From assembly GCA_027622715.1 (NCBI GenBank), contig JAQBYN010000002.1:1-64000 (forward strand): DNA of 64,000 bases, in the 5' to 3' direction. Below the pieces are notes generated by a model. The model saw nothing but the letters and a program-made list of their open reading frames with translations, had not been told where the DNA came from and searched no databases. The DNA is from Pseudomonadota bacterium (GTDB lineage Bacteria > Pseudomonadota > Alphaproteobacteria > SHVP01). How positions within the stretch are numbered: position 1 is the first letter of the stretch; every line of letters begins with the position of its first letter. The position numbers and the translations under genes were made by a program. Shown here one piece after another: positions 50,710-59,920 of the stretch.

Positions 50710-51342
50710 ATGGCAGTCGATTTCTCGAAACAAAATCTCTCGGCGTATTTTGCGACGCTTGGTGCGATGGATCGTCGAATTGTTGCGACAGATGAAACCG
50801 GCGCACGGCTTGATCTGGCGGCAGTCATGGGCGCGGCCATGGAGCGGGCGCAGCTGACCCACGACGCCGGCAAAAAGCTCATGTTTATCGGCAATGGCGG
50901 GTCTTCGACGGTCGCGAGCCATATGGCCGAGGATTACACCAAGGCGGGCGGTATTCGCGCCATGGCATTCAACGACCCGGCCTTTCTAACCTGCTTGGGC
51001 AACGATCTCGGTTTCGATCAAATATTTGCCAAGCAGATCGAGATGTTCGCGCAACCGGGCGACATGTTGGTGGCGATTTCAAGTTCGGGAAATTCGCAAA
51101 ACATTTTGAACGGCGTATTCGCTGCGCAAAAACGCGGGTGTTGGGTGATGACGCTGTCGGGATTCACCCCGGACAATCTGCTGCGCAACCTCGGCGACAT
51201 CAACGTTTACGTGCCGTCTAGCGAATACGGTTTTGTCGAGATTGCCCATTTGGCGGTGTGCCACGCGATGCTCGACATTGCGATGGGCTGGCAAGATCGC
51301 GCCGATCCGGAACACCGTTCTTTGAAAGTGGTTTCAGCATGA
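50710..51342 (+). CDS. SIS-domain sugar-phosphate isomerase (GmhA-like)
   Basis: 210 residues. SIS domain with 'KLMFIGNGGSSTVASHMAEDYTKAGGIRAMAFND', 'QPGDMLVAISSSGNSQNILNG' and 'YGFVEIAHLAVCHAMLDIAMG', closely matching the layout of sedoheptulose-7-phosphate isomerase GmhA, including the late Glu/His segment. GmhA converts sedoheptulose 7-phosphate to heptose 7-phosphate. It lies 7 bp after the HldE-like gene and four-base coupled to the epimerase. Its substrate could be produced by the transketolase at the operon's end. Confidence 0.88.
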   Translation: MAVDFSKQNLSAYFATLGAMDRRIVATDETGARLDLAAVMGAAMERAQLTHDAGKKLMFIGNGGSSTVASHMAEDYTKAGGIRAMAFNDPAFLTCLGNDLGFDQIFAKQIEMFAQPGDMLVAISSSGNSQNILNGVFAAQKRGCWVMTLSGFTPDNLLRNLGDINVYVPSSEYGFVEIAHLAVCHAMLDIAMGWQDRADPEHRSLKVVSA

Positions 51343-52337
51343 CGAACAAGACCTGGAACGTTCTTGTCACCGGCGGTGCCGGCTACGTCGGCAGCGCGCT
51401 GGTGCCCAAGCTTCTGGCTGCCGGGCACCGCGTAACGGTTCTGGATTTGTACATCTACGGCGATGTCTTCGCGCCGATCAAAGGCGATCCGAAGCTCCGC
51501 GAGGTAAAAGGCGATTTGCGTGACCGCGCCGCGGTGGCCGATGCCATGCAGGGCTGCGACGCCGTCATTCACCTGGCGTGTATTTCCAACGACCCTAGTT
51601 TCGAATTGAACCCCGATCTTGGCAAGTCCATCAACTACGACGCGTTTCGCCCGCTGGTTCGGGTCGCCAAAACCGAAGGGGTTCGCCGCTTCATCTACGC
51701 GTCGTCGTCGAGCGTCTACGGCATCAAGGACGATCCCGAAGTAACCGAGGACCTGCCGCTCGACCCACTGACCGACTACTCCAAGTTCAAGGCGATGTGC
51801 GAAGACGTGCTGGCTGAGGAGCGCGAACCCGGGTTCACCACGCTTATCATCCGGCCCGCCACGGTGTGCGGCTACGCACCCCGGTTGCGCCTTGATCTGA
51901 CCGTCAACATCTTGACCAACCACGCGATCAATAACGGCAAGATAACCGTTTTCGGCGGCGCGCAACGCCGCCCGAACATCAACATCGAGGACATGACCGA
52001 TCTCTATGTCAACTGTCTGCAATACGAAGACGCGGCGATTGACGGCAAGATTTTCAACGCCGGTTTTGAGAACCACAGCGTCGCGGAAATTGCAGAGATG
52101 GTCCGCACCTCGGTCGGCAATGGCGTCGAGGTCGTGACTCAGTCGACCGACGACATGCGCTCCTATCACGTCTCATCGCAGAAGATTCGCGATGAACTCG
52201 GATTTGTTCCAGTGCATACGATTGAAGATGCGGTGGACAGTCTGATTGCCGCGTTCAAAACCGGGCAGGTGGCCGATCCAATGGCGAATCCGCTCTACTA
52301 CAACATCAAAACAATGCAGGCGATAGATTTGGCATGA
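51339..52337 (+). CDS. NAD-dependent nucleotide-sugar epimerase/dehydratase
   Basis: 332 residues; ATG 51339 overlaps the preceding stop (ATGA). Extended SDR: 'NVLVTGGAGYVGSALVPKLLAAGHRVTVLD', 'AVIHLACISNDPSFELNPDLGKSINYDAF', active-site 'FIYASSSSVYGIKDDPEV' and YSKFK in 'DPLTDYSKFKAMCEDVL'. It should epimerise or dehydrate the NDP-sugar made by the HldE-like enzyme, in the position of HldD in the classic heptose pathway. Confidence 0.9.
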   Translation: MTNKTWNVLVTGGAGYVGSALVPKLLAAGHRVTVLDLYIYGDVFAPIKGDPKLREVKGDLRDRAAVADAMQGCDAVIHLACISNDPSFELNPDLGKSINYDAFRPLVRVAKTEGVRRFIYASSSSVYGIKDDPEVTEDLPLDPLTDYSKFKAMCEDVLAEEREPGFTTLIIRPATVCGYAPRLRLDLTVNILTNHAINNGKITVFGGAQRRPNINIEDMTDLYVNCLQYEDAAIDGKIFNAGFENHSVAEIAEMVRTSVGNGVEVVTQSTDDMRSYHVSSQKIRDELGFVPVHTIEDAVDSLIAAFKTGQVADPMANPLYYNIKTMQAIDLA

Positions 52338-52969
52338 CCTTGCTTCTCGGAATCGATTTCGATAATACGATTGTCAGCTACGACGCGTTATTCGCGCGGC
52401 TCGCAATCGAGGCGGGCTACATTGACGATGTACCGTCCGGCGGAAAAACTGCAATCCGCGACGTGGTGCGCGCCGCGCACGGCGACAAGGCGTGGCAATT
52501 GCTGCAAGCCGACGCCTACGGTGCCCGCGTGAGCGAAGCATTGCTAAGCCAGGGTTTCTCGGCCTTCGTTTCCAGCGCCCGCCGGTTGGGGGTTCCGCTG
52601 GTCGTCGTCAGCCACAAGTCAGTGTTTTCGCATGTTGCCGCCGGCGGCCCGAATCTTCGTTACGCCGCGCTGGCCTGGATGCGGGCGAACCGGTTCTTTG
52701 AACCCGGCGGGCTTGGCTTCGGCGTTGATGACATCTATTTCGAAGGGACGCGGTGCGAGAAGGTGGCGCGCATTCGAGAACTCGGCTGCACCCACTTTGT
52801 CGATGACCTTCCCGAAGTCTTCGCGGAAAAATCCTTTCCCAATGGTGCGATGCGTATCTTGTACGCCCCGACCGGAGACCGTGCGGACGGATCCGCTGAC
52901 GCCGTTGTGAGCGATTGGTTCGACCTACGCGATCTTCTCTTCGCCCATGCCGAAAGAGCCGTCGCGTAA
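52334..52969 (+). CDS. HAD-superfamily hydrolase/phosphatase
   Basis: 211 residues, ATGA-coupled to the epimerase gene. Motif I 'LLLGIDFDNTIVSYD' (nucleophile Asp and acid Asp two on), motif II 'LVVVSHKS', motif III Lys region and motif IV 'CTHFVDDLPEVF'. A sugar-phosphate phosphatase role, as GmhB plays in the heptose pathway, is inferred from the neighbours; the chain is not clearly GmhB itself. The next gene's frame begins inside its 3' end. Confidence 0.82.
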   Translation: MTLLLGIDFDNTIVSYDALFARLAIEAGYIDDVPSGGKTAIRDVVRAAHGDKAWQLLQADAYGARVSEALLSQGFSAFVSSARRLGVPLVVVSHKSVFSHVAAGGPNLRYAALAWMRANRFFEPGGLGFGVDDIYFEGTRCEKVARIRELGCTHFVDDLPEVFAEKSFPNGAMRILYAPTGDRADGSADAVVSDWFDLRDLLFAHAERAVA

Positions 52970-53982
52970 ACGAGCTGTCGCAGATCGCTGAAGTTGCCCG
53001 CGCATTATGCGGCGGCACGGTGGGCGGCTTGGAAGAGATCAATGGCGCCGGCAATCATCGGGTCTACCGCGTTGACGGCAGTAACGGATCACGTTTTGCG
53101 CTCAAGACCTACTTTGCCGGCGGCCATGATGGCCCGCAGCGTTTGAGCGCTGAGTTCAAAGGCCTCACCTATATGTGGCGCGAAGGATTGCGCGTTATTC
53201 CCGAGCCAATGGCGGCGGACCGTGAAGCGCAGTGTGCCCTGTTCGGATGGATCGAAGGCGACCCTGTAACCAAACCGAGGCCGGTCGACATCGATGCGGC
53301 CAGCGACTTCATCCGCGCGCTGCGCGATCTGGCGCGGCAGCCTGACTCCGCGGAATTACCACTTGCCCGCGAGGCATGCTTGTCGCCGGACGAGTTGCAT
53401 CGGCAGATTGTCGCACGCCGGGCACGGTTGGCGCGGGAATCCGCATTTCGCGGCGATCTCGCCCTGTTCTTGCGCGACACATTTGACGACACGTTGCATG
53501 TCAACTGGGCCAAAGCCCGGCGCGGACTTGCTGCCGCGGGGATTCCTGCCGGTAAAGACCTGCCGGTCGAACACCGGACGCTGTCGCCGTCGGATTTTGG
53601 ATTTCACAACGCCGTCCGCGCTGCCGACGGCACCCTGATTTTCTGCGACTTCGAATATTTCGGTTGGGACGATCCGGTCAAGCTGGTTGCGGACTTTGTT
53701 CTTCACCCCGGAATGGCCCTGAAACCGCGCCTCGCCGACCGATTCGAGAAAAACGCTTCAGCGATATTTGCCGGCGATCCAGCTTTCGCCGATCGTTTGA
53801 AGCTGTTGAAGCCGCTTTATGCACTGCGCTGGGCCCTCATTACATTGAACGAGTTCATTCCCGAGCGCTGGGCGCAACGGGCCTTTGCCCACGGCGAACG
53901 CGATCGCAATGCAGTGCTGGGGCAACAACTTGCCAAGGCCGAAGGCTTTGTCTCTCGCGTTCATGAGGAGATCGCCGCGTGA
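52915..53982 (+). CDS. Aminoglycoside phosphotransferase/choline-kinase-fold sugar kinase
   Basis: Up to 355 residues, APH fold: 'INGAGNHRVYRVDGSNGSRFALKTYF' holds the nucleotide loop and Lys; the catalytic loop is 'TLSPSDFGFHNAV' (Asp and Asn) and the metal motif 'LIFCDFEYFGWDDPVKLVADF'. The start is uncertain: TTG 52915 is the only in-frame start before the HAD stop and overlaps it by 55 bp; a start just after the HAD stop (near VNELS at 52966) would need a non-standard codon. Family members in sugar loci phosphorylate sugars or amino-sugars. It is GTGA-coupled to the transketolase gene. Confidence 0.8.
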   Translation: MVRPTRSSLRPCRKSRRVNELSQIAEVARALCGGTVGGLEEINGAGNHRVYRVDGSNGSRFALKTYFAGGHDGPQRLSAEFKGLTYMWREGLRVIPEPMAADREAQCALFGWIEGDPVTKPRPVDIDAASDFIRALRDLARQPDSAELPLAREACLSPDELHRQIVARRARLARESAFRGDLALFLRDTFDDTLHVNWAKARRGLAAAGIPAGKDLPVEHRTLSPSDFGFHNAVRAADGTLIFCDFEYFGWDDPVKLVADFVLHPGMALKPRLADRFEKNASAIFAGDPAFADRLKLLKPLYALRWALITLNEFIPERWAQRAFAHGERDRNAVLGQQLAKAEGFVSRVHEEIAA

Positions 53983-54815
53983 CTCATGAGGCACACATTC
54001 GGGTTGTCGGCGACGACCTCGACGAACGGTCATTGGCGCTGCGGCGCCTTGTTGTGCGCGGCCTCGACGGTGGCAAACGCGGGCATATGGGATCGGCCTT
54101 CTCGCTGATTGAAATGCTGCGCGTTCTCTATGACGACATTCTGCGCTTCGACCCGAAGAACCCGACTTGGGCCGACCGCGACCGCTGCATCTTGAGCAAA
54201 GGGCACGGCTGCCTCGCGCTCTACGCCATCCTCGCCGATAGGGGCTTCTTTCCGGCGGCCGAGCTCGACCGGTTTTGCCAATTCGACGGCATGCTTGGCG
54301 GCCACCCCGAGCGCGCCAAAGTTCCTGGGGTCGAAGCGTCGACCGGTGCACTAGGCCACGGGTTGTCGATCGGTCTGGGACAGGCTTTGGCAATGCGCCT
54401 GCAAAAGCGCGACTCACGCGTTTTCGTGATCATGGGCGACGGCGAAATCAACGAGGGATCGGTTTGGGAGGCTGCGCTGTGCGCAGGCAAACACCGGCTC
54501 TCGAATCTGGTGGCCATGGTCGATTACAACAAACTGCAATCCTATGACCGAACCAGCATCGTACAGGACCTTGAACCGCTTGCCGATAAATGGCGCGCGT
54601 TCGGTTTTGACGTACGCGAGGTCGACGGCCATGACGTCGATCAGTTGCACCGCGTTCTTTCTAACGTACCGTTCGATAGCGGCAAGCCGTCGGCAATCAT
54701 TTGCCACACCGTGAAGGGCAGGGGCATTGCCGTGGCGGAAGGCAATCCCGAATGGCACCACAGATCCAAGATCAATGACGACGAAGTCGCCGCCATGTAC
54801 GCCGAGCTGGAGTAG
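53979..54815 (+). CDS. Transketolase, N-terminal (TPP-binding) subunit
   Basis: 278 residues from GTG 53979. 'KRGHMGSAFSLIEMLRVLYDDILRF', 'DRCILSKGHGCLALYAILADRGFF', 'GGHPERAKVPGVEASTGALGHGLSIGLGQALAMRLQ', and the TPP motif 'VFVIMGDGEINEGSVWEAALCAGKHRLSNLVAMVDYNKLQ'. Together with the next gene it forms a split transketolase, half-length subunits as in many secondary-metabolite and sugar loci. It could make a ketoheptose or branched ketose phosphate to feed the GmhA-like isomerase. Confidence 0.93.
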   Translation: MTHEAHIRVVGDDLDERSLALRRLVVRGLDGGKRGHMGSAFSLIEMLRVLYDDILRFDPKNPTWADRDRCILSKGHGCLALYAILADRGFFPAAELDRFCQFDGMLGGHPERAKVPGVEASTGALGHGLSIGLGQALAMRLQKRDSRVFVIMGDGEINEGSVWEAALCAGKHRLSNLVAMVDYNKLQSYDRTSIVQDLEPLADKWRAFGFDVREVDGHDVDQLHRVLSNVPFDSGKPSAIICHTVKGRGIAVAEGNPEWHHRSKINDDEVAAMYAELE

Positions 54816-54817
54816 CT

Positions 54818-55756
54818 ATGCGTAAAACAAGCCTCGATTGCGTTTACGAACTTGCGCGGCGCGACCCACGCGTTGTGTTCATCGGCTCCGATCTCGGTGC
54901 CGGCACGCTCGACTCGTTCAAAGAAGAGATGCCCGAGCGTTTCTTTATGGAAGGCGTGACCGAACAAAACATTATTGGCATGGCCGCCGGCCTGGCGATG
55001 GAAGGCTACATCCCTTACGTCAACACGATCGCGACTTTCATCACCCGTCGTTGTTTCGAGCAGGTCGCGGTCGATTTGTGCCTTCATAACTTGCCGGTAC
55101 GTCTCATCGGGAATGGTGGTGGTTTGGTTTACGCGCCGCTTGGGCCGACGCATCTCGCCATTGAAGACATCTCGATCATGCGGTCGCTCCCGAACATGAC
55201 CGTCGTGGCGCCGGTCGATAAAGAAGAGATGGCGCGCTTTGTGCCCCAAACGCTCGATATGCCGGGTCCGGTTTACATTCGCTTGGCAAAAGGCGGCGAC
55301 CCGATCGTCTCGCGCGCCGAAAATGGATTCACGGTCGGCAAGGCCATCTTGATGCGCGACCCAGGTGATATTCTGCTGGTTTCAACCGGTGTCATGACGA
55401 ACCGCGCGTTGGACGCGGCGGCGGCGCTCGAAGCCACCGGCGGTCTGCGCTGCGGCGTGCTGCACATGCACACCGTTAAGCCACTAGACGACGCTGCATT
55501 GCTTGATCTTGCCGGCAAGGTCCGCGGGATTGTCACCGTGGAAGAACACACGCTGGTCGGCGGCCTAGGTAGTGCGGTCAACGACCTACTCGGCGACCGG
55601 CTGGGCCGGCGCGCGCCGCCAGTCTTGCGTCTGGGCATTCCCGATCGATTCCCAGATAAGTACGGCACACAAGACGACCTGCTCGGCTACTACGGGCTCC
55701 AGCCCGATGCTATTGCCAGCTCCGTCAGAGAGTTTGCCTCGGTTCATCTGCGCTAG
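54818..55756 (+). CDS. Transketolase, C-terminal subunit
   Basis: 312 residues, starting two bases after the N-subunit stop. Pyrimidine-binding domain with 'VFIGSDLGAGTLDSFKEEMPERFFMEGVTEQNIIGMAAGLAMEGYIPYVNTIATFITRRCFEQ' and the C-terminal domain 'VEEHTLVGGLGSAVNDLL'. The Glu in 'GVTEQN' is the TPP-activating residue. Last gene of the sugar operon. Confidence 0.93.
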   Translation: MRKTSLDCVYELARRDPRVVFIGSDLGAGTLDSFKEEMPERFFMEGVTEQNIIGMAAGLAMEGYIPYVNTIATFITRRCFEQVAVDLCLHNLPVRLIGNGGGLVYAPLGPTHLAIEDISIMRSLPNMTVVAPVDKEEMARFVPQTLDMPGPVYIRLAKGGDPIVSRAENGFTVGKAILMRDPGDILLVSTGVMTNRALDAAAALEATGGLRCGVLHMHTVKPLDDAALLDLAGKVRGIVTVEEHTLVGGLGSAVNDLLGDRLGRRAPPVLRLGIPDRFPDKYGTQDDLLGYYGLQPDAIASSVREFASVHLR

Positions 55757-55774
55757 GCGCTGAATCTGGCTGGC

Positions 55775-55794
55775 TACGGTGGCTTCCCACCGTA
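55775..55794 (+). terminator. Hairpin after the sugar operon (possible terminator)
   Basis: TACGGTGG (55775-55782) and CCACCGTA (55787-55794) form an 8-bp stem with a 4-nt loop, 19 bp after the transketolase stop. The following TATCCACGCCTTTTC is only weakly T-rich, so termination is plausible but not certain. Confidence 0.5.
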
Positions 55795-55818
55795 TATCCA
55801 CGCCTTTTCACATTCTTG

Positions 55819-55840
55819 TTGCGAGTGATTATTAGTTGCG
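55819..55840. promoter_or_regulatory. Fur/Mur-like iron box upstream of the ferric importer
   Basis: The imperfect palindrome TTGCGAGTGATT-ATTAGTTGCG resembles the alphaproteobacterial Fur pattern TGCnAATGATTnTCATTnGCA. It lies about 150 bp before the Fe(III)-binding-protein start, in an otherwise featureless spacer (55757-55991), where iron repression is expected. Match by eye only. Confidence 0.4.
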
Positions 55841-55991
55841 CTATCTAGGTGGCACTGCGATTGATTTGCAGTCGCTTGATCTAGGTCAAGTGAATAGCTC
55901 GGCCCGTCGCCTAGGTTCGGCAGATCTTTGGTGGCGCCGGTCGAATAGGTGGCCAGCTAGGAAAAACCCTCGGGCGCTGCCCGGCGGCAAA

Positions 55992-57053
55992 ATGGAGAGA
56001 TGGATGTTGGGTAAGGTTTTGACGTTCTGCGCGACCGGTCTGGTCGTACTTGGTTGGATGACGGGCCTCGCGTCGAGTGCGCATGCCGCGGAGGAAGTGA
56101 ACGTCTATTCCTATCGCCAGCCGTTCCTCATCCAGCCGATGTTCGATGCGTTTACACGCGAGACGGGAATCAAGGTCAACGTCGTCTTTGCTGAAACAGG
56201 TTTGGTTGAGCGGCTCAAGGCGGAAGGCCGCAACTCGCCAGCTGACTTGATCTTTACCGTCGACATCGGCCGATTGGCCGATGCAGTCGCGGGCGGCGTA
56301 ACTCAGGCGGTGCGGGACGATACCCTTGAAGGCGTCATTCCGGCGGCGATGCGCGATCCCGACGGGCACTGGTTTGGCCTGACCCAACGCGCGCGCGTGA
56401 TCTACGCCTCCAAGGAGCGCGTGCCGCTCGAAGCGGCGCGCAAACTTAGCTACGAAGATCTCGCCGATCCCAAATGGCGGGGCAAGATATGTACGCGCGC
56501 GGGCGACCATGAATACAACGTCGCGCTATTCGCCGCGATTCTTGCCAAGCACGGCGAAGAGAAGGCCAAGCTATGGCTCGCCGGGTTGCGCGATAATCTC
56601 GCACGCAAGCCGCAAGGTAACGACAGAGCCCAAGTGAAGGCGATTATGGAGGGCCAGTGCGATCTCGCGCTGGGCAATCACTATTACTACGCCCTGATGT
56701 TGCAAAACGAAGAGCAGTTCGCCTGGGCGCAGTCGGCGCATCTCATTTTTCCCGATCAAGCCGGTGACGGTACGCACATGAACATTTCGGGAATGGCGAT
56801 GACCAAGGCCGCACCCCACCGCGAGAACGCGCTCAAGCTAATGGCCTTCCTGGTGGGCGAATTGGCGCAACGCATGTATGCCGAACAGAACAACGAGTAT
56901 CCGCTACGCGCCGGCGTCGATCCCTCCGGATTGTTGGCGTCCTTCGGCGATTTCAAGCGCGCCGATCAAGCGCTGGCTGAGGTCGCCAAAATGCGCCCGG
57001 CGGCTATTAGGATGATCAACGAAGTGCACTACAACGCGGGGCCGTCCAGCTAG
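55992..57053 (+). CDS. Fe(III) ABC transporter substrate-binding protein (FbpA/FutA-like)
   Basis: 353 residues from ATG 55992; ATG 56004 is an alternative with GGAGAG four bases upstream. Sec signal peptide ending SSAHAA. Mature part: 'EVNVYSYRQPFLIQPMFDAFTRETGIKVNVVFAETGLVERLKAEG', 'DLIFTVDIGRLADAV', and the tyrosine-rich iron site 'CDLALGNHYYYALMLQNEE', with 'GTHMNISGMAMTKAAPHRENALKLMAFL' near the end. It captures ferric iron in the periplasm for the permease and ATPase encoded downstream. Confidence 0.93.
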   Translation: MERWMLGKVLTFCATGLVVLGWMTGLASSAHAAEEVNVYSYRQPFLIQPMFDAFTRETGIKVNVVFAETGLVERLKAEGRNSPADLIFTVDIGRLADAVAGGVTQAVRDDTLEGVIPAAMRDPDGHWFGLTQRARVIYASKERVPLEAARKLSYEDLADPKWRGKICTRAGDHEYNVALFAAILAKHGEEKAKLWLAGLRDNLARKPQGNDRAQVKAIMEGQCDLALGNHYYYALMLQNEEQFAWAQSAHLIFPDQAGDGTHMNISGMAMTKAAPHRENALKLMAFLVGELAQRMYAEQNNEYPLRAGVDPSGLLASFGDFKRADQALAEVAKMRPAAIRMINEVHYNAGPSS

Positions 57054-57115
57054 GACGCCCGGCCCCGGAATTAAGACCCAAACCCGATCACTGCAGCCAC
57101 GATAAGGGGTGATAC

Positions 57116-58789
57116 GTGGCGAACGTTGAGGTTGCGCCGCGACTCGGACACCGTCGCGCCGAAGCGCTTTGGCAGGTCGGCGGCCTCCTGATTGCGCTGG
57201 CTGTCGCGCTCCCGATAGTCGCGATTGTCTGGTTGGCGGTTTTCCCGAGCGAGAACATTTGGCCCCACCTGTTCGAGACCGTCTTGTGGGATTACGTCGA
57301 TAACACGGTGCGCTTGATGGTCGGCGTAGCGATCGGCAGTGCGGTGATTGGTGTTGGCACCGCGTGGCTGGTCAGCACAGCCGATTTTCCAGGTCGCCGA
57401 TTGTTCCAGTGGGCACTCATGCTGCCGCTCGCCGCACCAACCTACATCGTTGCTTATGTCTACACCGACCTGCTCGAATTCGCCGGGCCGGTCCAAGGGG
57501 CTTTGCGCGAGGTCTTTGGTTGGACGTCGGCGCGCGATTATTGGTTTCCCGAAATCCGAACGGTCGGCGGTGCCATCGCGATGATGACGCTCACGCTGTA
57601 CCCCTACGTCTATCTCTTATCGCGCGCGGCGTTTCTTGAGCAGGCCGGCGTAACCCGCGAAGTCAGCCGCACCTTGGGTTCCGGCCCCTGGCGGACATTC
57701 TTGCGGGTCGCACTGCCATTGGCGCGGCCCGCAATCGTCGTCGGCGTGACCCTTGCGTTGATGGAAACCTTGAACGATTTCGGCACGGTCGATTATTTCG
57801 CCGTGCGAACGCTGACGGCGGGCGTGTTCAATGTTTGGCTGACGATGGGTAACGTTGGCGGCGGCGCCCAGATTGCGCTGGTCATGCTGGGCTTTGTGGT
57901 TCTCTTGATTTTGCTCGAGCGGCTCGAACGGCGACGGCGGCGGTACCACACGCTGGCCACCCGGCACCGGCGCGCGCGGCGCCAACGCCTTGGCTCGACG
58001 GCCCGGTGGGCCGCCTTCGCGGCATGCCTGATGCCCGTGGTTTTGGGTTTCCTTGTTCCGGGGGTCGTGTTGCTGAGGAACGCCATCCTTTTCGCCGCCG
58101 AGTCTTGGTCTTCGCGCTTCGCCGACTTTGCCATCAATAGCCTTCTCCTGGCCGGTGGGACGGCAATCCTGTGCGTCGTTCTTGCAACTTTCTTGGCGTA
58201 TGCGGTGCGCCTGCGCGGTGGTGCGTTGCTCGCCGGCGCGGCGCGATTTGCGAGCCTGGGTTATGCAATTCCTGGTGCTGTGCTGGCGCTTGGAATCCTG
58301 ATTCCGTTCGGCGCTTTTGATAACGCGCTGGACAGCTGGGTTAGAGAATTATTTGGCGTCTCAACCGGACTGCTCCTGAGTGGCACGGTTGCGGCTGTCA
58401 TGTTCGCCTACGTGGTCCGTTTTTTTGCACTTTCGTATGGCGCGCTCGAGTCCGGTCTGGGGCGGATCAAGCCGAACATGGAGATGGCGGCACGCACGTT
58501 GGGCGCGGGACCCACGGGGACTTTGCTTCGGGTTCATCTGCCGCTGATGAAGGGCACGCTCCTGACCGCTGCCTTACTCATTTTCGTCGACGTGATGAAA
58601 GAATTGCCGGCCACCCTTTTGTTGCGTCCGTTCAACTTCGACACACTAGCAACCTACGTCTATCAGTTCGGCTCGTCCGAACAGCTTGAGCTTTCCGCGC
58701 TCGGCGCGTTGACGATCGTCGCCGTCGGGTTGGTACCGGTGGTGCTCCTCAATCAAGCGGTCGCACGCGATCCGAGCGAGGTTATTTGA
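57116..58789 (+). CDS. Fe(III) ABC transporter permease, double-length (FbpB-like)
   Basis: 557 residues from GTG 57116 after AAGGGG. Two homologous permease halves, each with six or so helices and an EAA-type loop for ATPase contact: 'REVSRTLGSGPWRTFLRVALPLARPAI' in the first and 'EMAARTLGAGPTGTLLRVHLPLMKGTL' in the second. This duplicated layout is standard for Fbp/Sfu/Hit iron systems. It works with the binding protein (62 bp upstream) and the ATPase (68 bp downstream). Confidence 0.94.
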   Translation: MANVEVAPRLGHRRAEALWQVGGLLIALAVALPIVAIVWLAVFPSENIWPHLFETVLWDYVDNTVRLMVGVAIGSAVIGVGTAWLVSTADFPGRRLFQWALMLPLAAPTYIVAYVYTDLLEFAGPVQGALREVFGWTSARDYWFPEIRTVGGAIAMMTLTLYPYVYLLSRAAFLEQAGVTREVSRTLGSGPWRTFLRVALPLARPAIVVGVTLALMETLNDFGTVDYFAVRTLTAGVFNVWLTMGNVGGGAQIALVMLGFVVLLILLERLERRRRRYHTLATRHRRARRQRLGSTARWAAFAACLMPVVLGFLVPGVVLLRNAILFAAESWSSRFADFAINSLLLAGGTAILCVVLATFLAYAVRLRGGALLAGAARFASLGYAIPGAVLALGILIPFGAFDNALDSWVRELFGVSTGLLLSGTVAAVMFAYVVRFFALSYGALESGLGRIKPNMEMAARTLGAGPTGTLLRVHLPLMKGTLLTAALLIFVDVMKELPATLLLRPFNFDTLATYVYQFGSSEQLELSALGALTIVAVGLVPVVLLNQAVARDPSEVI

Positions 58790-58857
58790 CCCCGCTATCC
58801 TGCCGCAGGCCCGCGCCGTGCTACACAGGCGCACTGCCGCTCGCCGAAAGTTAGACG

Positions 58858-59901
58858 TTGCCCAATAGCGCCACACCAGTTCTGGTTTTTGAGGACGTTC
58901 GCCACCGCTACGGACGGATCGTGGCTGTCGACGGCTTTTCGTTGACCGTCGGTGCCGGCGAAGTGGTGTGCCTGGTGGGGCCGTCGGGGTGCGGCAAGTC
59001 GACCACGCTACGTTTGGCCGCGGGCTTGGAAGAACTGCAACACGGTAAGGTGAGCATCGGCGGAAACCTCGTCGCCGGCGGTGGGCGCTCAGTGCCGCCC
59101 GAGCACCGCAACACCGGCATGGTGTTCCAGGACTTTGCACTATTCCCCCACCTAAAGGTGATCGACAACATCATGTTTGGGATGCGCGGCCGTGACGCGG
59201 CAGACAAACGCGCACGGGCCGAAAAGATTCTCGATAACATCGGCATGGCCCGATATGGGCACACATTTCCGCACGAACTATCGGGTGGCGAGCAACAGCG
59301 GGTGGCGCTTGCGCGCGCGCTTGCGCCGCGACCGGCCCTCATGTTGATGGACGAGCCGTTCTCCGGCCTCGACACCCAATTGCGTGACACCGTGCGCGAC
59401 GACACGCTCAGTATTCTCGCAGAGGCCGCGACGCCGACATTGCTGGTCACCCACGATCCGCGTGAGGCAATGCGCATGGCCGACCGGGTTGCCGTGATGC
59501 GCGGCGGGCGGTTGGTTCAGGTCGGTCCGCCGGCCGAGATCTACAGTCAACCGGCGAGCCTTTTCGTTGCCGGATTCTTCGGCCATGTGAATACGCTGAG
59601 CGGGCATGCACACGGCGGCATGGTCGAGACCGCTATGGGGAAACTACCCGCGGGCGGTTTCCCGACCGACGGCCCCGTTGCCGTCGGTATCCGCAACGAG
59701 GGGCTGGTGCTAGGCAAGACCGGACCAACCGCCACGGTCCAGAGTGCCCGTGTTCTGGGCCCCTATAGTGTTGTTGCGCTGCTCCTCGAAGGCGGTGTTC
59801 GGCTTACCGCCCATATTCCCGGCACGGCGCCACCGGCGGCAGGGGCGCGCGTGAACGTCGATTTTGACCGCGCACAGGCATTTGTTTTCGCGAAAGAGTG
59901 A
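58858..59901 (+). CDS. Fe(III) ABC transporter ATP-binding protein (FbpC-like)
   Basis: 347 residues from TTG 58858 (no ATG nearby; the start is uncertain by some codons). Walker A 'GPSGCGKST', Q-loop 'MVFQDFALFPHL', signature 'LSGGEQQRVALARALA', Walker B 'LMLMDEPFSGLD', H-loop 'LLVTHDPREAM'. A C-terminal TOBE-like regulatory domain (about 245-347) follows. It powers the ferric importer. Last gene of the fbp operon. Confidence 0.94.
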   Translation: MPNSATPVLVFEDVRHRYGRIVAVDGFSLTVGAGEVVCLVGPSGCGKSTTLRLAAGLEELQHGKVSIGGNLVAGGGRSVPPEHRNTGMVFQDFALFPHLKVIDNIMFGMRGRDAADKRARAEKILDNIGMARYGHTFPHELSGGEQQRVALARALAPRPALMLMDEPFSGLDTQLRDTVRDDTLSILAEAATPTLLVTHDPREAMRMADRVAVMRGGRLVQVGPPAEIYSQPASLFVAGFFGHVNTLSGHAHGGMVETAMGKLPAGGFPTDGPVAVGIRNEGLVLGKTGPTATVQSARVLGPYSVVALLLEGGVRLTAHIPGTAPPAAGARVNVDFDRAQAFVFAKE

Positions 59902-59920
59902 CTAAATAGATGAAATTCCA

